This document shows positions 7,503-15,569 of a stretch of 41,825 nt of DNA, in pieces. Location of the stretch: contig CANRGB010000012.1 of the NCBI GenBank assembly GCA_947630005.1, forward strand, positions 1 to 41,825, given 5' to 3'. This stretch comes from an uncultured Lachnospiraceae bacterium (lineage in GTDB: Bacteria; Bacillota; Clostridia; Lachnospirales; Lachnospiraceae). The position numbers were made by a program, and so were the translations under genes. Numbering within the stretch: position 1 is the stretch's first letter; each line of letters starts with the position of its first letter. The notes beneath the pieces are model-generated. The model was given only the letters and a program-made list of their open reading frames with translations, ran no database searches and was not told the origin of the DNA.

Positions 7503-8402
7503 TCAGCTCTTTTTTTCATAGGACAGGAAAGCGGCAAGATTCCCCCGCTTTCCCTGCGAGGCGCGGTGCGAGTAGAGAATATCCGGATTGCAGCAGGTAC
7601 AGACGTCCGTCACAAAAATGCGCTCCGGGCGTATCCCGGCCCGCAGCATATTCTGCCGGCACGCTTCCCACAGATCAAGCTGATATTTCCCGTCCGCCTT
7701 CGCGTCATAAAGCAGCGGCCATATCCGGCGCGGATACTGCTCCCGCACCAGAAGGATCACGTCTTCGCTCACCTCATAGCAGGAACGGCAGATGGAAGGT
7801 CCGACCGCGGCGGTCATCTCTCCGGGATCGCTGCCGTATCTTTCCTGCATTGTTCTGACCGTCACACCCGCGATATCCGACACCGTCCCCCTCCATCCCG
7901 AGTGGGACAGTCCGACGGCGTGATGCACCGGATCCACGAAGAACAGCGGCACGCAGTCCGCGTAAAAAGTCACAAGCACAAGTCCCGGCACATCCGTCAC
8001 AAGTCCGTCCACATCCTGATAATCCCTGTCTGTCACATAACCCTTTCCCCGGTCCTTTTCCGTCACAACGCGGACATGGTTTGTATGGGTCTGATAGGAA
8101 AATACCATATCTTCCGTCGAAAAACCGACGGTCTCCGCGATCCGGCGGTAATTTTCCCTGACGTGTTCCGGATCATCCCCGCGCGAAAAACTCAGATTCA
8201 TGGACGCAAGCGCTCCTGTGCTTACGCCCCCGAGTCTCGTGCTGAATCCGTGAAGAATCCCGGGAATCTTTTCAAGCGCCGGGAACGCCAGAAACGGCAC
8301 TCCTTTTTTTTCAAACAGTTCGACCGTGCGGTCATTTCCCGCGCGGCGCAGCTCTATATCGCGGCAAGTCATGCGATCATCCTGAGTCATAACAGCATCC
8401 AT
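7503..8402 (-). CDS. pgeF: PgeF/YfiH-type purine nucleoside phosphorylase or peptidoglycan-editing factor
   Basis: This is a multicopper-oxidase-fold family (PF02578, formerly laccase domain); family members act as adenosine/purine phosphorylases or remove wrongly incorporated residues from peptidoglycan precursors. Visible metal/catalytic-site motifs are LSHSGWRGTVSDIAG, ADCVPLFFVD and GPSICRSCYEV, which carry the conserved His, Cys and His. The start is uncertain: three in-frame ATGs lie within the first eleven codons (residues 1, 5 and 11). The first has its purine-rich AGAAGGG too close; the third has AGGA at a better distance. I list the longest form. It sits between the DUF2726 gene and the DUF512 gene in the long minus-strand series. 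Confidence 0.87.
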   Translation of the reverse strand: MDAVMTQDDRMTCRDIELRRAGNDRTVELFEKKGVPFLAFPALEKIPGILHGFSTRLGGVSTGALASMNLSFSRGDDPEHVRENYRRIAETVGFSTEDMVFSYQTHTNHVRVVTEKDRGKGYVTDRDYQDVDGLVTDVPGLVLVTFYADCVPLFFVDPVHHAVGLSHSGWRGTVSDIAGVTVRTMQERYGSDPGEMTAAVGPSICRSCYEVSEDVILLVREQYPRRIWPLLYDAKADGKYQLDLWEACRQNMLRAGIRPERIFVTDVCTCCNPDILYSHRASQGKRGNLAAFLSYEKKS

Positions 8403-8440
8403 CCCTTCTGCAGCCGTTTTTCTGTCCGCCGGCGGCGGAT

Positions 8441-8929
8441 TCAGATCTCACGAAACAATTCCTGGACAATTCCCGGATTATAATTCCGGACGCGCTTCAG
8501 CGGGATTTTCGCGGCGCGGAACGCCCTGTCCTTAAACTGATCGCGTTTTTCCGCTTCCTTCGTATCGTGGGAGCGGTCGTCGAGCTCCAGCGCAAACAGC
8601 ACTTCCAGATTTCTGTTACAGATAACAAAGTCCACATGCTTCTGGGAAATCCCCGCGAAATATTTCATGTAGTTTTTTCTGGAAGCGACCTCCATCAGAT
8701 CTTTCAGTCCGACCTTCGGGCAGATCAGAAGATTCCTTTTCTCGGCCTCCCTGCGCAAAAGCAGATAAAACCCGTACTCTCTCTTTGTAAGGATCGGACG
8801 GGCCCGGTAAGGATAACGGCGGATCCCCCGCGCAAACATGCGCACAGTGATCAGCGCAAAAATAAACACCACAACGGCCGCCGCAGCGAGAATAAGCAGT
8901 TTCTCCTGCGAAATGTATTTTACAACCAT
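8441..8929 (-). CDS. Membrane-anchored DUF2726 (nuclease-fold) protein
   Basis: This 162-residue protein has one N-terminal transmembrane helix (LLILAAAAVVVFIFALITV) and then a cytosolic domain resembling DUF2726, which is related to the very-short-patch/restriction endonuclease-like fold. The segments HVDFVICNRNLEVLFALELD and DDRSHDTKEAEKRD contain the acidic residues expected for such a fold. Substrate and role are unknown. The ORF track begins five codons earlier, but GGGGAGG lies just upstream of the ATG at 8929, with a 7-8-base spacing, so that start is chosen. It follows yraN, another nuclease-fold gene, on the same strand. Confidence 0.8.
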   Translation of the reverse strand: MVVKYISQEKLLILAAAAVVVFIFALITVRMFARGIRRYPYRARPILTKREYGFYLLLRREAEKRNLLICPKVGLKDLMEVASRKNYMKYFAGISQKHVDFVICNRNLEVLFALELDDRSHDTKEAEKRDQFKDRAFRAAKIPLKRVRNYNPGIVQELFREI

Positions 8930-8977
8930 AATTTTCCTCCCCATACAGACCGGCGGATCAGATGCGCTTCCCGAATC

Positions 8978-9328
8978 TTATCCGGTCTGGAAAGCGTCCC
9001 GGTACAGTACCGTCCGGCCGCCGCACATGGAAACAACGTCGAACCTGCATGGCGCGGACGCATATTCCGCATGCTTCATCAGATAATACTGCGCGCAGCG
9101 GATAATCCGCCGGCGCTTCGCAAAATCCACCGCCTCGGCTCCGCTCCCCATCCGCCCGTCTTTTCTGTATTTCACCTCCAGAAATACAAGATATTCCTGA
9201 TCGAACGCGATAATGTCAATCTCGCCCTGCCTGCATCGGAAATTTCTTTCCAGGATGCGGTACCCCTCTTTTTCAAGAAACGAAGATGCAAGCTGCTCGT
9301 ACTGTTCTCCGGTCTTTCTTCTGTTCAA
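8978..9328 (-). CDS. yraN: YraN/UPF0102 nuclease-fold protein
   Basis: This small 116-residue protein has a restriction-endonuclease-like fold. The family hallmarks are visible: the N-terminal RKTGEQYEQLASSFLEKEGY, the GEIDIIAFD and FLEVKYRK catalytic-core motifs (Asp and Glu-X-Lys), and RRIIRCAQYYL. Its function remains poorly defined; a DNA-processing role has been proposed for homologues. The start is a TTG at 9328, supported by alignment of MNRRKTG with the usual family N-terminus. There is no ordinary Shine-Dalgarno; instead a run of eight G lies 8-15 bases upstream. rnhB ends 25 bases upstream, and rnhB-yraN adjacency is common in Firmicutes. Confidence 0.9.
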   Translation of the reverse strand: MNRRKTGEQYEQLASSFLEKEGYRILERNFRCRQGEIDIIAFDQEYLVFLEVKYRKDGRMGSGAEAVDFAKRRRIIRCAQYYLMKHAEYASAPCRFDVVSMCGGRTVLYRDAFQTG

Positions 9329-9353
9329 CCAGACGCCCCCCCCGCAGGATCGT

Positions 9354-10121
9354 TCACGGAACCTGACCCACTATGTTTTTCAGAAAACTTCTTCTGTGTA
9401 TCGGTGAGGGACCGTATTTCCGGATAGCCTCGATATGAGCGGCCGAGCCGTAGCCCTTATGCGCCGCGAAGCCATACTGCGGCATTTCCCGGTCATATTC
9501 ACACATGATCCTGTCCCTCGTCACTTTCGCTACCACGCTGGCGGCCGCGATCGAAAGACTCTTCGCGTCCCCCTTGATGATCGGTACCTGCGGAATCGCT
9601 ATATCCGGGATCGTCACCGCGTCATTCAGCAGAATCTGCGGCACGACGCCCAGAGACGCGACCGCTTTTCGCATCGCCTCATACGTCGCCTGCAGAATAT
9701 TGATCTCGTCAATGCGCTCGTGGCCGACAATTCCGACGCCCACCGCGGCCGCCTTCTGATATATCTCGTCATACAGGCTCTCTCTTTTCTGAGCGGAAAG
9801 CTGCTTTGAATCATTCAGATACAGGATCTCGCAGCCGGGCGGCAGGATGACGGCTCCGGCCACGACCGGCCCCGCCAGCGGTCCTCTGCCGGCTTCATCC
9901 ACTCCGCAGATCAGCCCCGCATACCCATATTTTTCTTCATAAACGCGCATGCGCGCAAGCCTTTCCCGCTCTTTTTTCAGTTTTTCCTGTTTTTTCCGAT
10001 ACCGTCCGACCAGTCTGGCAACGCCGCTTCTTTCGTCCTTCTCATACAGTTCAAGCAGCCCGGCCAGTTCGGCCTCCTCTGCCAGTTCCAGCTCCCGGCT
10101 GATATCCGCAATACTTTTCAT
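9354..10121 (-). CDS. rnhB: Ribonuclease HII
   Basis: RNase HII removes ribonucleotides and RNA from RNA-DNA hybrids during replication and repair. The catalytic motif LICGVDEAGRGPLAGPVVAG (residues about 70-90) contains the DEAG acidic pair; further family motifs are LNDSKQLS, KGDAKSLSIAAASVVAKVTR and HKGYGS. The 255-residue length includes an N-terminal extension of about 65 residues rich in Glu, Arg and Lys and probably coiled (AELAGLLELYEKDERS), as is usual in clostridial and bacilli homologues. It is in the conserved order rbgA-lepB-rnhB-yraN. Confidence 0.96.
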   Translation of the reverse strand: MKSIADISRELELAEEAELAGLLELYEKDERSGVARLVGRYRKKQEKLKKERERLARMRVYEEKYGYAGLICGVDEAGRGPLAGPVVAGAVILPPGCEILYLNDSKQLSAQKRESLYDEIYQKAAAVGVGIVGHERIDEINILQATYEAMRKAVASLGVVPQILLNDAVTIPDIAIPQVPIIKGDAKSLSIAAASVVAKVTRDRIMCEYDREMPQYGFAAHKGYGSAAHIEAIRKYGPSPIHRRSFLKNIVGQVP

Positions 10122-10223
10122 GAATCCTCCTCACCTGACTTTCGCGCAGACAAACGCACCGCGTGAGAAGTCCGCTGCAAACTTTTCAGGCGGTGCGAAT
10201 CCTTTCATTTACGCTCATCTGTG

Positions 10224-10790
10224 TCACAAAAATCCGAAACCGGACAGAGGCCGGATCCTCAGCCAGACTTTTCCGATTATATCGCTGCGTGATATATTCC
10301 CCACGCTCGGCTCCCGGCTGTCGCTGCTGCTGTTCCGGTTGTCTCCGAGGACAAAATACTCGTCCCGTCCCAGCGTGACCGGCTCCAGGGCCAGGCCCGG
10401 ATTGCTGATCTTTCCGTAGCCATAGTCCTCATCCAGCTCCCTGCTGTTGATATAGATCATGCCGTCCTGAATCTGTACGGTTTCCCCGGGAAGTCCGATG
10501 ATACGTCTGATATATAAAGTATCCTCCCGGTATCGGAACGGAAAAACGACAAGATCAAACCGGCCGGGATTCGTAAACCGATACGACAGCTTGTCAATGA
10601 TCAGATCATCTCCGTCATTCAGCGTCGGATACATCGACTCACCGGCAGCCTGTATGTGTTCCCCCGCATATCCGGCCGCAAGCCAGATGCAGACAAACAC
10701 AGCCACAAAATAAAAAATTCCGCCGAACACTTCTCTGACAACAGATTTTTTCCTGACGGCAGCTTTTTTTGCAGTTCTTTTTCTTTTCAC
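10224..10790 (-). CDS. lepB: Signal peptidase I paralogue with Lys-to-Arg at the catalytic dyad
   Basis: This 188-residue protein resembles type I signal peptidases that cleave signal peptides outside the membrane. It has a basic N-terminus (MKRKRTAKKAAVRKK), one transmembrane helix (GIFYFVAVFVCIWLAAGYAG), the Ser box ESMYPTLNDGDD, and C-terminal VLGDNRNSSSDSRE. In the box that normally reads Y-hydrophobic-KRxxGLPGD, this copy reads LYIRRIIGLPGE: the general-base Lys is Arg (codon AGA at 10506-10508). The two sister copies keep IKR. It may be inactive, altered or regulatory, or Arg may serve. The start is a GTG with a weak GGTGG upstream. It is the third of three paralogues on this strand. 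Confidence 0.9.
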   Translation of the reverse strand: MKRKRTAKKAAVRKKSVVREVFGGIFYFVAVFVCIWLAAGYAGEHIQAAGESMYPTLNDGDDLIIDKLSYRFTNPGRFDLVVFPFRYREDTLYIRRIIGLPGETVQIQDGMIYINSRELDEDYGYGKISNPGLALEPVTLGRDEYFVLGDNRNSSSDSREPSVGNISRSDIIGKVWLRIRPLSGFGFL

Positions 10791-10817
10791 TGCTGTCCAC
10801 CACTTTCCGCCGTCCTC

Positions 10818-11390
10818 TTACTGATGCTTCAGAAATCCGATATCAGACAAAGGCCAGATGCGCACCCACGCGCGGCCTACAATCTTATCCCTTTTGATGT
10901 TCCCGACAAGCTCGCTGCGGCTGTCCTTGCTGTTGTTGCGGTTGTCCCCCATGACGAAGTATTCATCGTCACCCAGCTTCACAGGCTCAATCGCGCGGCC
11001 GGGATCCTCAATCGTCTCAAGGCCGTAATCTTCCTCCAGAATTTCTCCGTCTATGTAAATATTGCCTTCCAGGTCAATCTGTATTGTCTCGCCCGGCATG
11101 CCAATGATACGTTTGATGAAAAACTTGGAATCGTCATACGGGAACACGATGATATCGAATCGGTCCGGTTCCCCGAAACGATAGGACAGCTTTTCGACGA
11201 TCAGATTGTCCCCGTCATTCAGCGTCGGATTCATGGAGCGTCCGTCCACCAGAGTCCTCTGTCCGACAAAATTCAGGATAAACCAGGTCAGCCCCAGCAC
11301 AACGCCGATATAAACGATCCAGCTTAAGATTTCCTTTGCCATACTGGTCTGTTTCGCTTCCTTTTCCTCTTTCCTCTTGTCATCCTTCAA
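10818..11390 (-). CDS. lepB: Signal peptidase I (apparently intact)
   Basis: This membrane serine peptidase removes signal peptides from exported preproteins. All expected boxes are present: a single N-terminal transmembrane helix (ILSWIVYIGVVLGLTWFIL), the Ser box GRSMNPTLNDGD, the Lys box FIKRIIGMPGE and the C-terminal box VMGDNRNNSKDSRS. It has a highly charged cytosolic head. The ORF track starts at a GTG (11402), but the AAAGGTGG there abuts that codon; the TTG at 11390 has correct spacing and is chosen, while an internal ATG (MAKEIL) is possible. It follows rbgA. Of the three paralogues this one is closest to consensus. Confidence 0.93.
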   Translation of the reverse strand: MKDDKRKEEKEAKQTSMAKEILSWIVYIGVVLGLTWFILNFVGQRTLVDGRSMNPTLNDGDNLIVEKLSYRFGEPDRFDIIVFPYDDSKFFIKRIIGMPGETIQIDLEGNIYIDGEILEEDYGLETIEDPGRAIEPVKLGDDEYFVMGDNRNNSKDSRSELVGNIKRDKIVGRAWVRIWPLSDIGFLKHQ

Positions 11391-11421
11391 ATCAGCCACC
11401 ACCTTTGTAAAACTTTTTAAA

Positions 11422-12318
11422 TCAAACCTGTTTTTCCGAAACAGGCGCCTCCAGCGTGATCCTTCCGAGGCGGCCGCTCCGAAAATCCTCGATCAGCAGC
11501 TGAGCCGCTTTCTGATAATCCGGCTCCCCGCCCTTTCTGAGACATCCGCGCGCTTTCGCGATATCGGCCAGCACAGCGGCGGAGCCCGGCGTTTCCCCCG
11601 CCTCATTCCCGTCCTGTTCCGGCACGGTTTTCTCGTCAATCTGATAGCGCCCCGCAAGTATCCCCGGGTATTCGGCCGACAGATAGCCGATCAGCCACAG
11701 CGCGAGCTCTTCCGGCTGGAGTATCTCATCACGGATCGCGCCCGTCACGGCCAGTCTCAGACCGACCATCTGATCCTCAAATTTGGGCCAGAGTATGCCC
11801 GGCGTGTCCAGCATCTCCACCTCCCGGTTGAGGCGTATCCACTGCTTTCCTTTCGTCACGCCGGGACGGTTCCCTGTCCTGGCGCATGCTTTCCCCGCGA
11901 ACGTATTGATAAACGTGGACTTTCCCACGTTCGGAATCCCCGTGATCATCGCGCGTACCGGGCGGTTTACGATCCCGCGCCTGCGGTCCCGCTCTTTCTT
12001 TTCCCTGCACGCGGCGTCTATGGCACTGCTGACCGTTTTCATTCCCACTCTGCTCCTCGCGTCCAGAACGGCCGTAAAGCAGCCGCGGTCCCTGAAATAC
12101 TTTTCCCATTCGTCTGTCCTGTCCGCATCCGCGAGATCCGCCTTGTTCAGAAGTACCAGTCTCGCCTTTCCTCTTCCAAGCTCATCGATATCCGGATTGC
12201 GGCTCGACAGGGGAACCCTCGCGTCCACCAGCTCCACTACAAGATCGATCAGTCTGATGTCTTCCTGCATCATGCGCCTGGCCTTTGTCATATGGCCAGG
12301 ATACCATTGATAATTCAT
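11422..12318 (-). CDS. rbgA: Ribosome biogenesis GTPase RbgA (YlqF)
   Basis: RbgA is a GTPase needed for late 50S assembly, including uL16 incorporation. The circularly permuted G-motif order of the family is visible: LLNKADLAD (G4, about residue 58-66), SSAIDAA (G5 region), then GIPNVGKSTFIN (G1, about 127-138) and DTPGI (G3). The N-terminus MNYQWYPGHMTKARRMM is the classical family signature. The 298-residue length is normal. The gene lies between two lepB copies, and rplS, whose product bL19 is a 50S protein, is upstream; this cluster is widespread in Firmicutes. Confidence 0.97.
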   Translation of the reverse strand: MNYQWYPGHMTKARRMMQEDIRLIDLVVELVDARVPLSSRNPDIDELGRGKARLVLLNKADLADADRTDEWEKYFRDRGCFTAVLDARSRVGMKTVSSAIDAACREKKERDRRRGIVNRPVRAMITGIPNVGKSTFINTFAGKACARTGNRPGVTKGKQWIRLNREVEMLDTPGILWPKFEDQMVGLRLAVTGAIRDEILQPEELALWLIGYLSAEYPGILAGRYQIDEKTVPEQDGNEAGETPGSAAVLADIAKARGCLRKGGEPDYQKAAQLLIEDFRSGRLGRITLEAPVSEKQV

Positions 12319-12339
12319 CCGTCACCTCTTTGTCATGCG

Positions 12340-12927
12340 TCAGCCGCGCAGCAGTCTTCTGTTTCTGGCCGGCGACAGAACCATCCATACTTTTCCCTCA
12401 ATATGTTCGATATCCACTGTGCCGACATCGGCAAAGCGGCTGTCTATGCTGTTGTTGCGGTTATCGCCAAGCACGAAATATTCTTTTCTTCCGAGCCGGA
12501 TCTCCTCCGCCGCCATTCCCGGATTCGTAATAGCCGGATAATTCCGATCCTCCATCAGCACCTGGCCGTCAATATACAGGATTCCTTCCTTGATCTGAAC
12601 CGTCTCCCCCGGCAGGCCGACCACGCGCTTGATATTGGAATGTGCCGTTTCGCTGCCGTTCGGCCGGAATGAAATGATATCCCCGCGTTCGGGACGGCCG
12701 ATCTGATAGGAAAAAGTATTGATAAGGACCGTATCTCCTCCCTGCAGGGTCATCTCCATCGACTGTCCGACGTTCGTTCTGGACTGGCCGAAAAAGATCA
12801 CGGCAATGTAGGCAAAGAGAATCGTCACCAGAATCTGAAACGCCCACACCAGAATATTCTTCAGGATTGCGGTCCGGCTTGTGCGGCCCGTATTCCGCTC
12901 GGGCATCCGGGGTCTTTGTCTTTTCAT
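12340..12927 (-). CDS. lepB: Signal peptidase I paralogue
   Basis: This is a 195-residue type I signal peptidase. It has a basic head, a transmembrane helix (ILVWAFQILVTILFAYIAVI), a Ser box NVGQSMEMTLQGGD, a Lys box NIKRVVGLPGETVQI and VLGDNRNNSIDSR. The Ser-Lys dyad is retained, but the usual Pro in SMxPTL is Met (SMEMTL), which may alter the active-site loop. GGAGAGGAAT precedes the ATG. It is the first of three paralogues, and the only one placed between rplS and rbgA. Copies probably differ in substrate preference; this is inference. Confidence 0.92.
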   Translation of the reverse strand: MKRQRPRMPERNTGRTSRTAILKNILVWAFQILVTILFAYIAVIFFGQSRTNVGQSMEMTLQGGDTVLINTFSYQIGRPERGDIISFRPNGSETAHSNIKRVVGLPGETVQIKEGILYIDGQVLMEDRNYPAITNPGMAAEEIRLGRKEYFVLGDNRNNSIDSRFADVGTVDIEHIEGKVWMVLSPARNRRLLRG

Positions 12928-13034
12928 TATTCCTCTCCATTCTGCCGTCTTTCAGGAAAGCGCAGGCCGCACAGGCCGTCCTCTCTTTTCTGTCTTTCCC
13001 GTTTTTTACCTTTTTTTACCTTCCCGTACGCAAA

Positions 13035-13066
13035 CAGGGACAATATACATGATGTAATTGTCCCTG
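13035..13066 (-). terminator. Hairpin terminator after rplS
   Basis: CAGGGACAAT (13035-13044) pairs with ATTGTCCCTG (13057-13066), with an inner TACAT/ATGTA extension. On the minus strand only TTTG follows, so termination may be partial and allow readthrough into lepB. Confidence 0.5.
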
Positions 13067-13082
13067 GATACACTCACGCTCA

Positions 13083-13430
13083 CTATTTCACAAGCTCTTT
13101 CACTTTGGCTCTCTTGCCGACGCGTCCCCTCAGATAGGTCAGCTTCGCACGTCTTACTTTACCGCGTCTTACGACCTCAACACGCTCTACGGACGGGGAA
13201 TGGAGCGGCCACGTCTTCTCGACTCCGATTCCGTTTGAATTCTTGCGGACAGTAAATGTAGCCCTTACGCTTCCGCCCTGCTTCTTGAGGACGATTCCCT
13301 CAAATACCTGGATTCTCTCGCGGCTTCCCTCTCTGATCTTCGCGTATACCTTTACCGTATCGCCTACCCGAAACTCGGGAGCCTCAGCTTTCAGCTGCTC
13401 TTCCTCGATTTTTCTGATAATCTCGTTCAT
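13083..13430 (-). CDS. rplS: 50S ribosomal protein L19 (bL19)
   Basis: bL19 sits at the 30S-50S interface. The sequence [16 protein letters not shown]...[16 protein letters not shown] and the C-terminal [20 protein letters not shown] are diagnostic. The ORF track extends upstream by 68 codons without support; the ATG at 13430 has GAGGAACACA in front and matches the usual L19 start, giving 115 residues. It is the last of the rpsP-khpA-rimM-trmD-rplS series, 85 bases after trmD. Confidence 0.97.
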   Translation of the reverse strand: MNEIIRKIEEEQLKAEAPEFRVGDTVKVYAKIREGSRERIQVFEGIVLKKQGGSVRATFTVRKNSNGIGVEKTWPLHSPSVERVEVVRRGKVRRAKLTYLRGRVGKRAKVKELVK

Positions 13431-13515
13431 TGTGTTCCTCCTTATATTTTTGGATGTTCTTAATACAGCTTCCGTAACAGAGGACCATCCCTTTTCCACA
13501 ACGCAAAATATTCTA

Positions 13516-14319
13516 TCATGATTTTTCCATGATTGCAAGAAGTTTTGACAAAAAAACAGCCTGATCCGGCGTGATCTCATCCTCCGCCTGGCCGGATGCC
13601 AGGGCGCGCATATATTTTCTGTCCTTTTTGTCAAAAACGGCCGTCTCCAGCAGTTCCGGCCTGTTCCTTAACGTCCGCAGGATCGACTGCTCCCTTCTCC
13701 AGCGGTCAACATTCGCGTGATGTCCCGACAAAAGCACCGGCGGAACCTTTTTCCCGCGCCAGTCCTCCGGCCGGCTGTACTGCGGATACTCCAGCAGTCC
13801 TCCCTGGAAGCTTTCCGACTGCCCGGATTCCTGGTTGCTCAGAACGCCGGGCACCATGCGGGCGACCGCGTCCATCATGACCAGGACCGGCAGTTCCCCG
13901 CCTGTCAGCACATAATCCCCGATCGAAACGTGATCCGTCACGATTTCCCCGAGAACTCTCTCGTCGATCCCCTCGTAATGACCGCAGAGAAAGACAAGAT
14001 CCTCCTCCAGCGCAAGCTCTTTTGCCATCCGCTGGTCAAACACCCGCCCCTGCGGATTCAGATAGATAACGCGCACCCGCCCGGGCAGTTCTTCTCTGAG
14101 CGATTCCCATGCGCGCATCACCGGCTCCGCCTGCATAACCATGCCCGCGCCGCCTCCGTACGGATAATCGTCGATCCTTCCGTCTCCCCGGAGAGAGAAA
14201 TCGCGGATATTGACTGTGTGAAGCCCAAGAATCCCTTTCTCCATGGCACGGCCGGTTATACTGGTGCCAAACGCGGCCGCAACCATCTCGGGAAACAGCG
14301 TCAGAACATGAAAATTCAT
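13516..14319 (-). CDS. trmD: tRNA (guanine-N1)-methyltransferase
   Basis: TrmD methylates G37 of tRNAs next to the anticodon using S-adenosylmethionine, preventing frameshifts. The SPOUT trefoil-knot motifs are clear: [31 protein letters not shown] and [13 protein letters not shown]. The start is the ATG at 14319 with AAAGGAGG eight bases upstream; the ORF-track extension (MCGMWISRR...) belongs to rimM in another frame. The 267 residues are slightly longer than average, with an extended C-terminus. rimM ends 13 bases upstream. Confidence 0.97.
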   Translation of the reverse strand: MNFHVLTLFPEMVAAAFGTSITGRAMEKGILGLHTVNIRDFSLRGDGRIDDYPYGGGAGMVMQAEPVMRAWESLREELPGRVRVIYLNPQGRVFDQRMAKELALEEDLVFLCGHYEGIDERVLGEIVTDHVSIGDYVLTGGELPVLVMMDAVARMVPGVLSNQESGQSESFQGGLLEYPQYSRPEDWRGKKVPPVLLSGHHANVDRWRREQSILRTLRNRPELLETAVFDKKDRKYMRALASGQAEDEITPDQAVFLSKLLAIMEKS

Positions 14320-14332
14320 GGAGAAACCTCCT

Positions 14333-14842
14333 TTATTTATCCATACCTTCCAGCAGATGCACCTGCACGGTCCCCGACGCGATATCCACATTCCGCACAC
14401 ACTGGCGGATCGCCGGAATCAGGATCTCTTTCTTTTGAGGTGTATGAACCACATAGACATCGTTCGCTCCGGTCTGAAGGACATCGTCCAGAGTACCAAG
14501 CGGCGTCCCGTCTTCCAGAACAACGGACAGGCCGATCAGATCGGCAATATAGTACTCGTCCTTATTCAGCTTTACGGCGTCTTTGCGCGGGACATAGAGG
14601 TCCTTTCCCCTGTAAGGCTCGACATCCTCAATCCTGTCGTGGCCGCAAAATCTCAGGATCACCATATTTTTAAAGAATTTCACTCCCGCGATCTCCAGTT
14701 CCGTCAGGGCGGAACCATTCTCCAGATAGACCTTTTTCAGTTTTTTAAATTTCGCGGGATCGTCAGTCGTCGGAAAGACTTTGACTTCCCCCTGCAGACC
14801 ATGTGTGCTGGTAATTGTCCCTACTCTGAAATTTTCTGTCAT
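14333..14842 (-). CDS. rimM: 16S rRNA maturation factor RimM
   Basis: RimM assists maturation of the 30S head. The N-terminal barrel begins ENFRVGTITSTHGLQGEVKV, a family signature, and the C-terminal PRC-barrel-like half contains DEYYIADLIGLSVV and KEILIPAIRQCVRNVD. The chosen ATG at 14842 has AAGGAGCGGAA upstream, giving 169 residues; the ORF track includes 16 extra codons that lack support. A perfect 13-bp hairpin lies between khpA and rimM. Confidence 0.95.
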   Translation of the reverse strand: MTENFRVGTITSTHGLQGEVKVFPTTDDPAKFKKLKKVYLENGSALTELEIAGVKFFKNMVILRFCGHDRIEDVEPYRGKDLYVPRKDAVKLNKDEYYIADLIGLSVVLEDGTPLGTLDDVLQTGANDVYVVHTPQKKEILIPAIRQCVRNVDIASGTVQVHLLEGMDK

Positions 14843-14921
14843 TTCCGCTCCTTCGCGCATACCCCGCCGCTTTGCTGGCAGACGGAGCATTTGGTTCTTG
14901 TCTTTTTGGCCTGTACAGACG

Positions 14922-14950
14922 ATAAGAAGTACGCGCAGCGTACTTCTTAT
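14922..14950 (-). other. Perfect 13-bp stem-loop in the khpA-rimM spacer
   Basis: ATAAGAAGTACGC (14922-14934) pairs perfectly with GCGTACTTCTTAT (14938-14950) around a three-base loop. No U tract follows on either strand, so it is not a classical terminator; an RNA-processing or expression-tuning hairpin, or a protein-binding palindrome, is possible. Confidence 0.6.
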
Positions 14951-15015
14951 TCTCTCGTTATAATTTTCTCAGAATTCCGTCATAATCAGAGGCGCCGTCA
15001 TGATCCGCCTTTCCG

Positions 15016-15249
15016 CTACAGAATATCCACGATTACTTTTAATTCATCCTTGGACGCTGCGGCTTTTACAACAGACCGAATCGCCTTGGCTATCCTGCCC
15101 TGCTTGCCGATTACTTTTCCCATATCGGAAGGAGCTACTTTAAGTTCCAGAACCAGAGCCTTCCCGCTCTGCTTCTCCGTCACTTCCACTTCATCCGGAT
15201 TATCGACCAGAGACTTTGCAATTATTTCAACTAACTCTTTCATATGCAC
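15016..15249 (-). CDS. khpA: KH-domain RNA-binding protein KhpA (YlqC)
   Basis: This 77-residue protein consists of a single KH domain. The GXXG RNA-binding loop is seen in MGKVIGKQGRIAKAIRSVVK. KhpA dimerises with KhpB and is implicated in RNA binding and cell-division or cell-length control in Gram-positives. AGAGGTG precedes the ATG. It starts nine bases after the rpsP stop, the standard rpsP-khpA arrangement. Confidence 0.95.
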   Translation of the reverse strand: MHMKELVEIIAKSLVDNPDEVEVTEKQSGKALVLELKVAPSDMGKVIGKQGRIAKAIRSVVKAAASKDELKVIVDIL

Positions 15250-15258
15250 ACCTCTGCT

Positions 15259-15504
15259 CTATTTTTCAATTCCGGCCACCTTGAAAAGCTTTCCGACTGT
15301 CTCAGTCGGCTGTGCGCCGTTAGCAAGCCACTTCTTAGCCAGTTCCTCGTTAATCTTGAACTCACTCGGATCCGTGTTCGGATTGTATGTTCCGATCTCC
15401 TCGATAAACTTTCCGTCTCTCGGGGCTCTGGAATCCGCTACAACGATTCTATAGAAAGGATTTTTCTTCTTTCCCATTCTTCTCAATCTGATCTTTACTG
15501 CCAC
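15259..15504 (-). CDS. rpsP: 30S ribosomal protein S16 (bS16)
   Basis: bS16 is an early 30S assembly protein. The sequence [20 protein letters not shown] and the following [19 protein letters not shown] are diagnostic. The ORF track begins at an earlier GTG that overlaps the Shine-Dalgarno; the GTG at 15504 (protein start MAVKIRL) has AGGAGGTG six to seven bases upstream and matches the family, so an 81-residue protein is listed. The gene follows ffh by 65 bases. Confidence 0.96.
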   Translation of the reverse strand: MAVKIRLRRMGKKKNPFYRIVVADSRAPRDGKFIEEIGTYNPNTDPSEFKINEELAKKWLANGAQPTETVGKLFKVAGIEK

Positions 15505-15569
15505 TTTTTTCACCTCCTCAGATAGATTATGATATCGGCGGACCGCAGACTGCCGCGGGAATCCCGCCG

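Noticed and set aside
5996-7858. 620-codon plus-strand ORF antisense to the DUF512 and pgeF genes
   Set aside because: Composition is typical of an antisense frame in a GC-rich gene (His, Arg and Pro excess), there is no ribosome binding site, and both minus-strand genes are recognisable families. The same applies to other long antisense ORFs such as 21925-23589, 25199-26572, 27089-28357 and 34525-36120.
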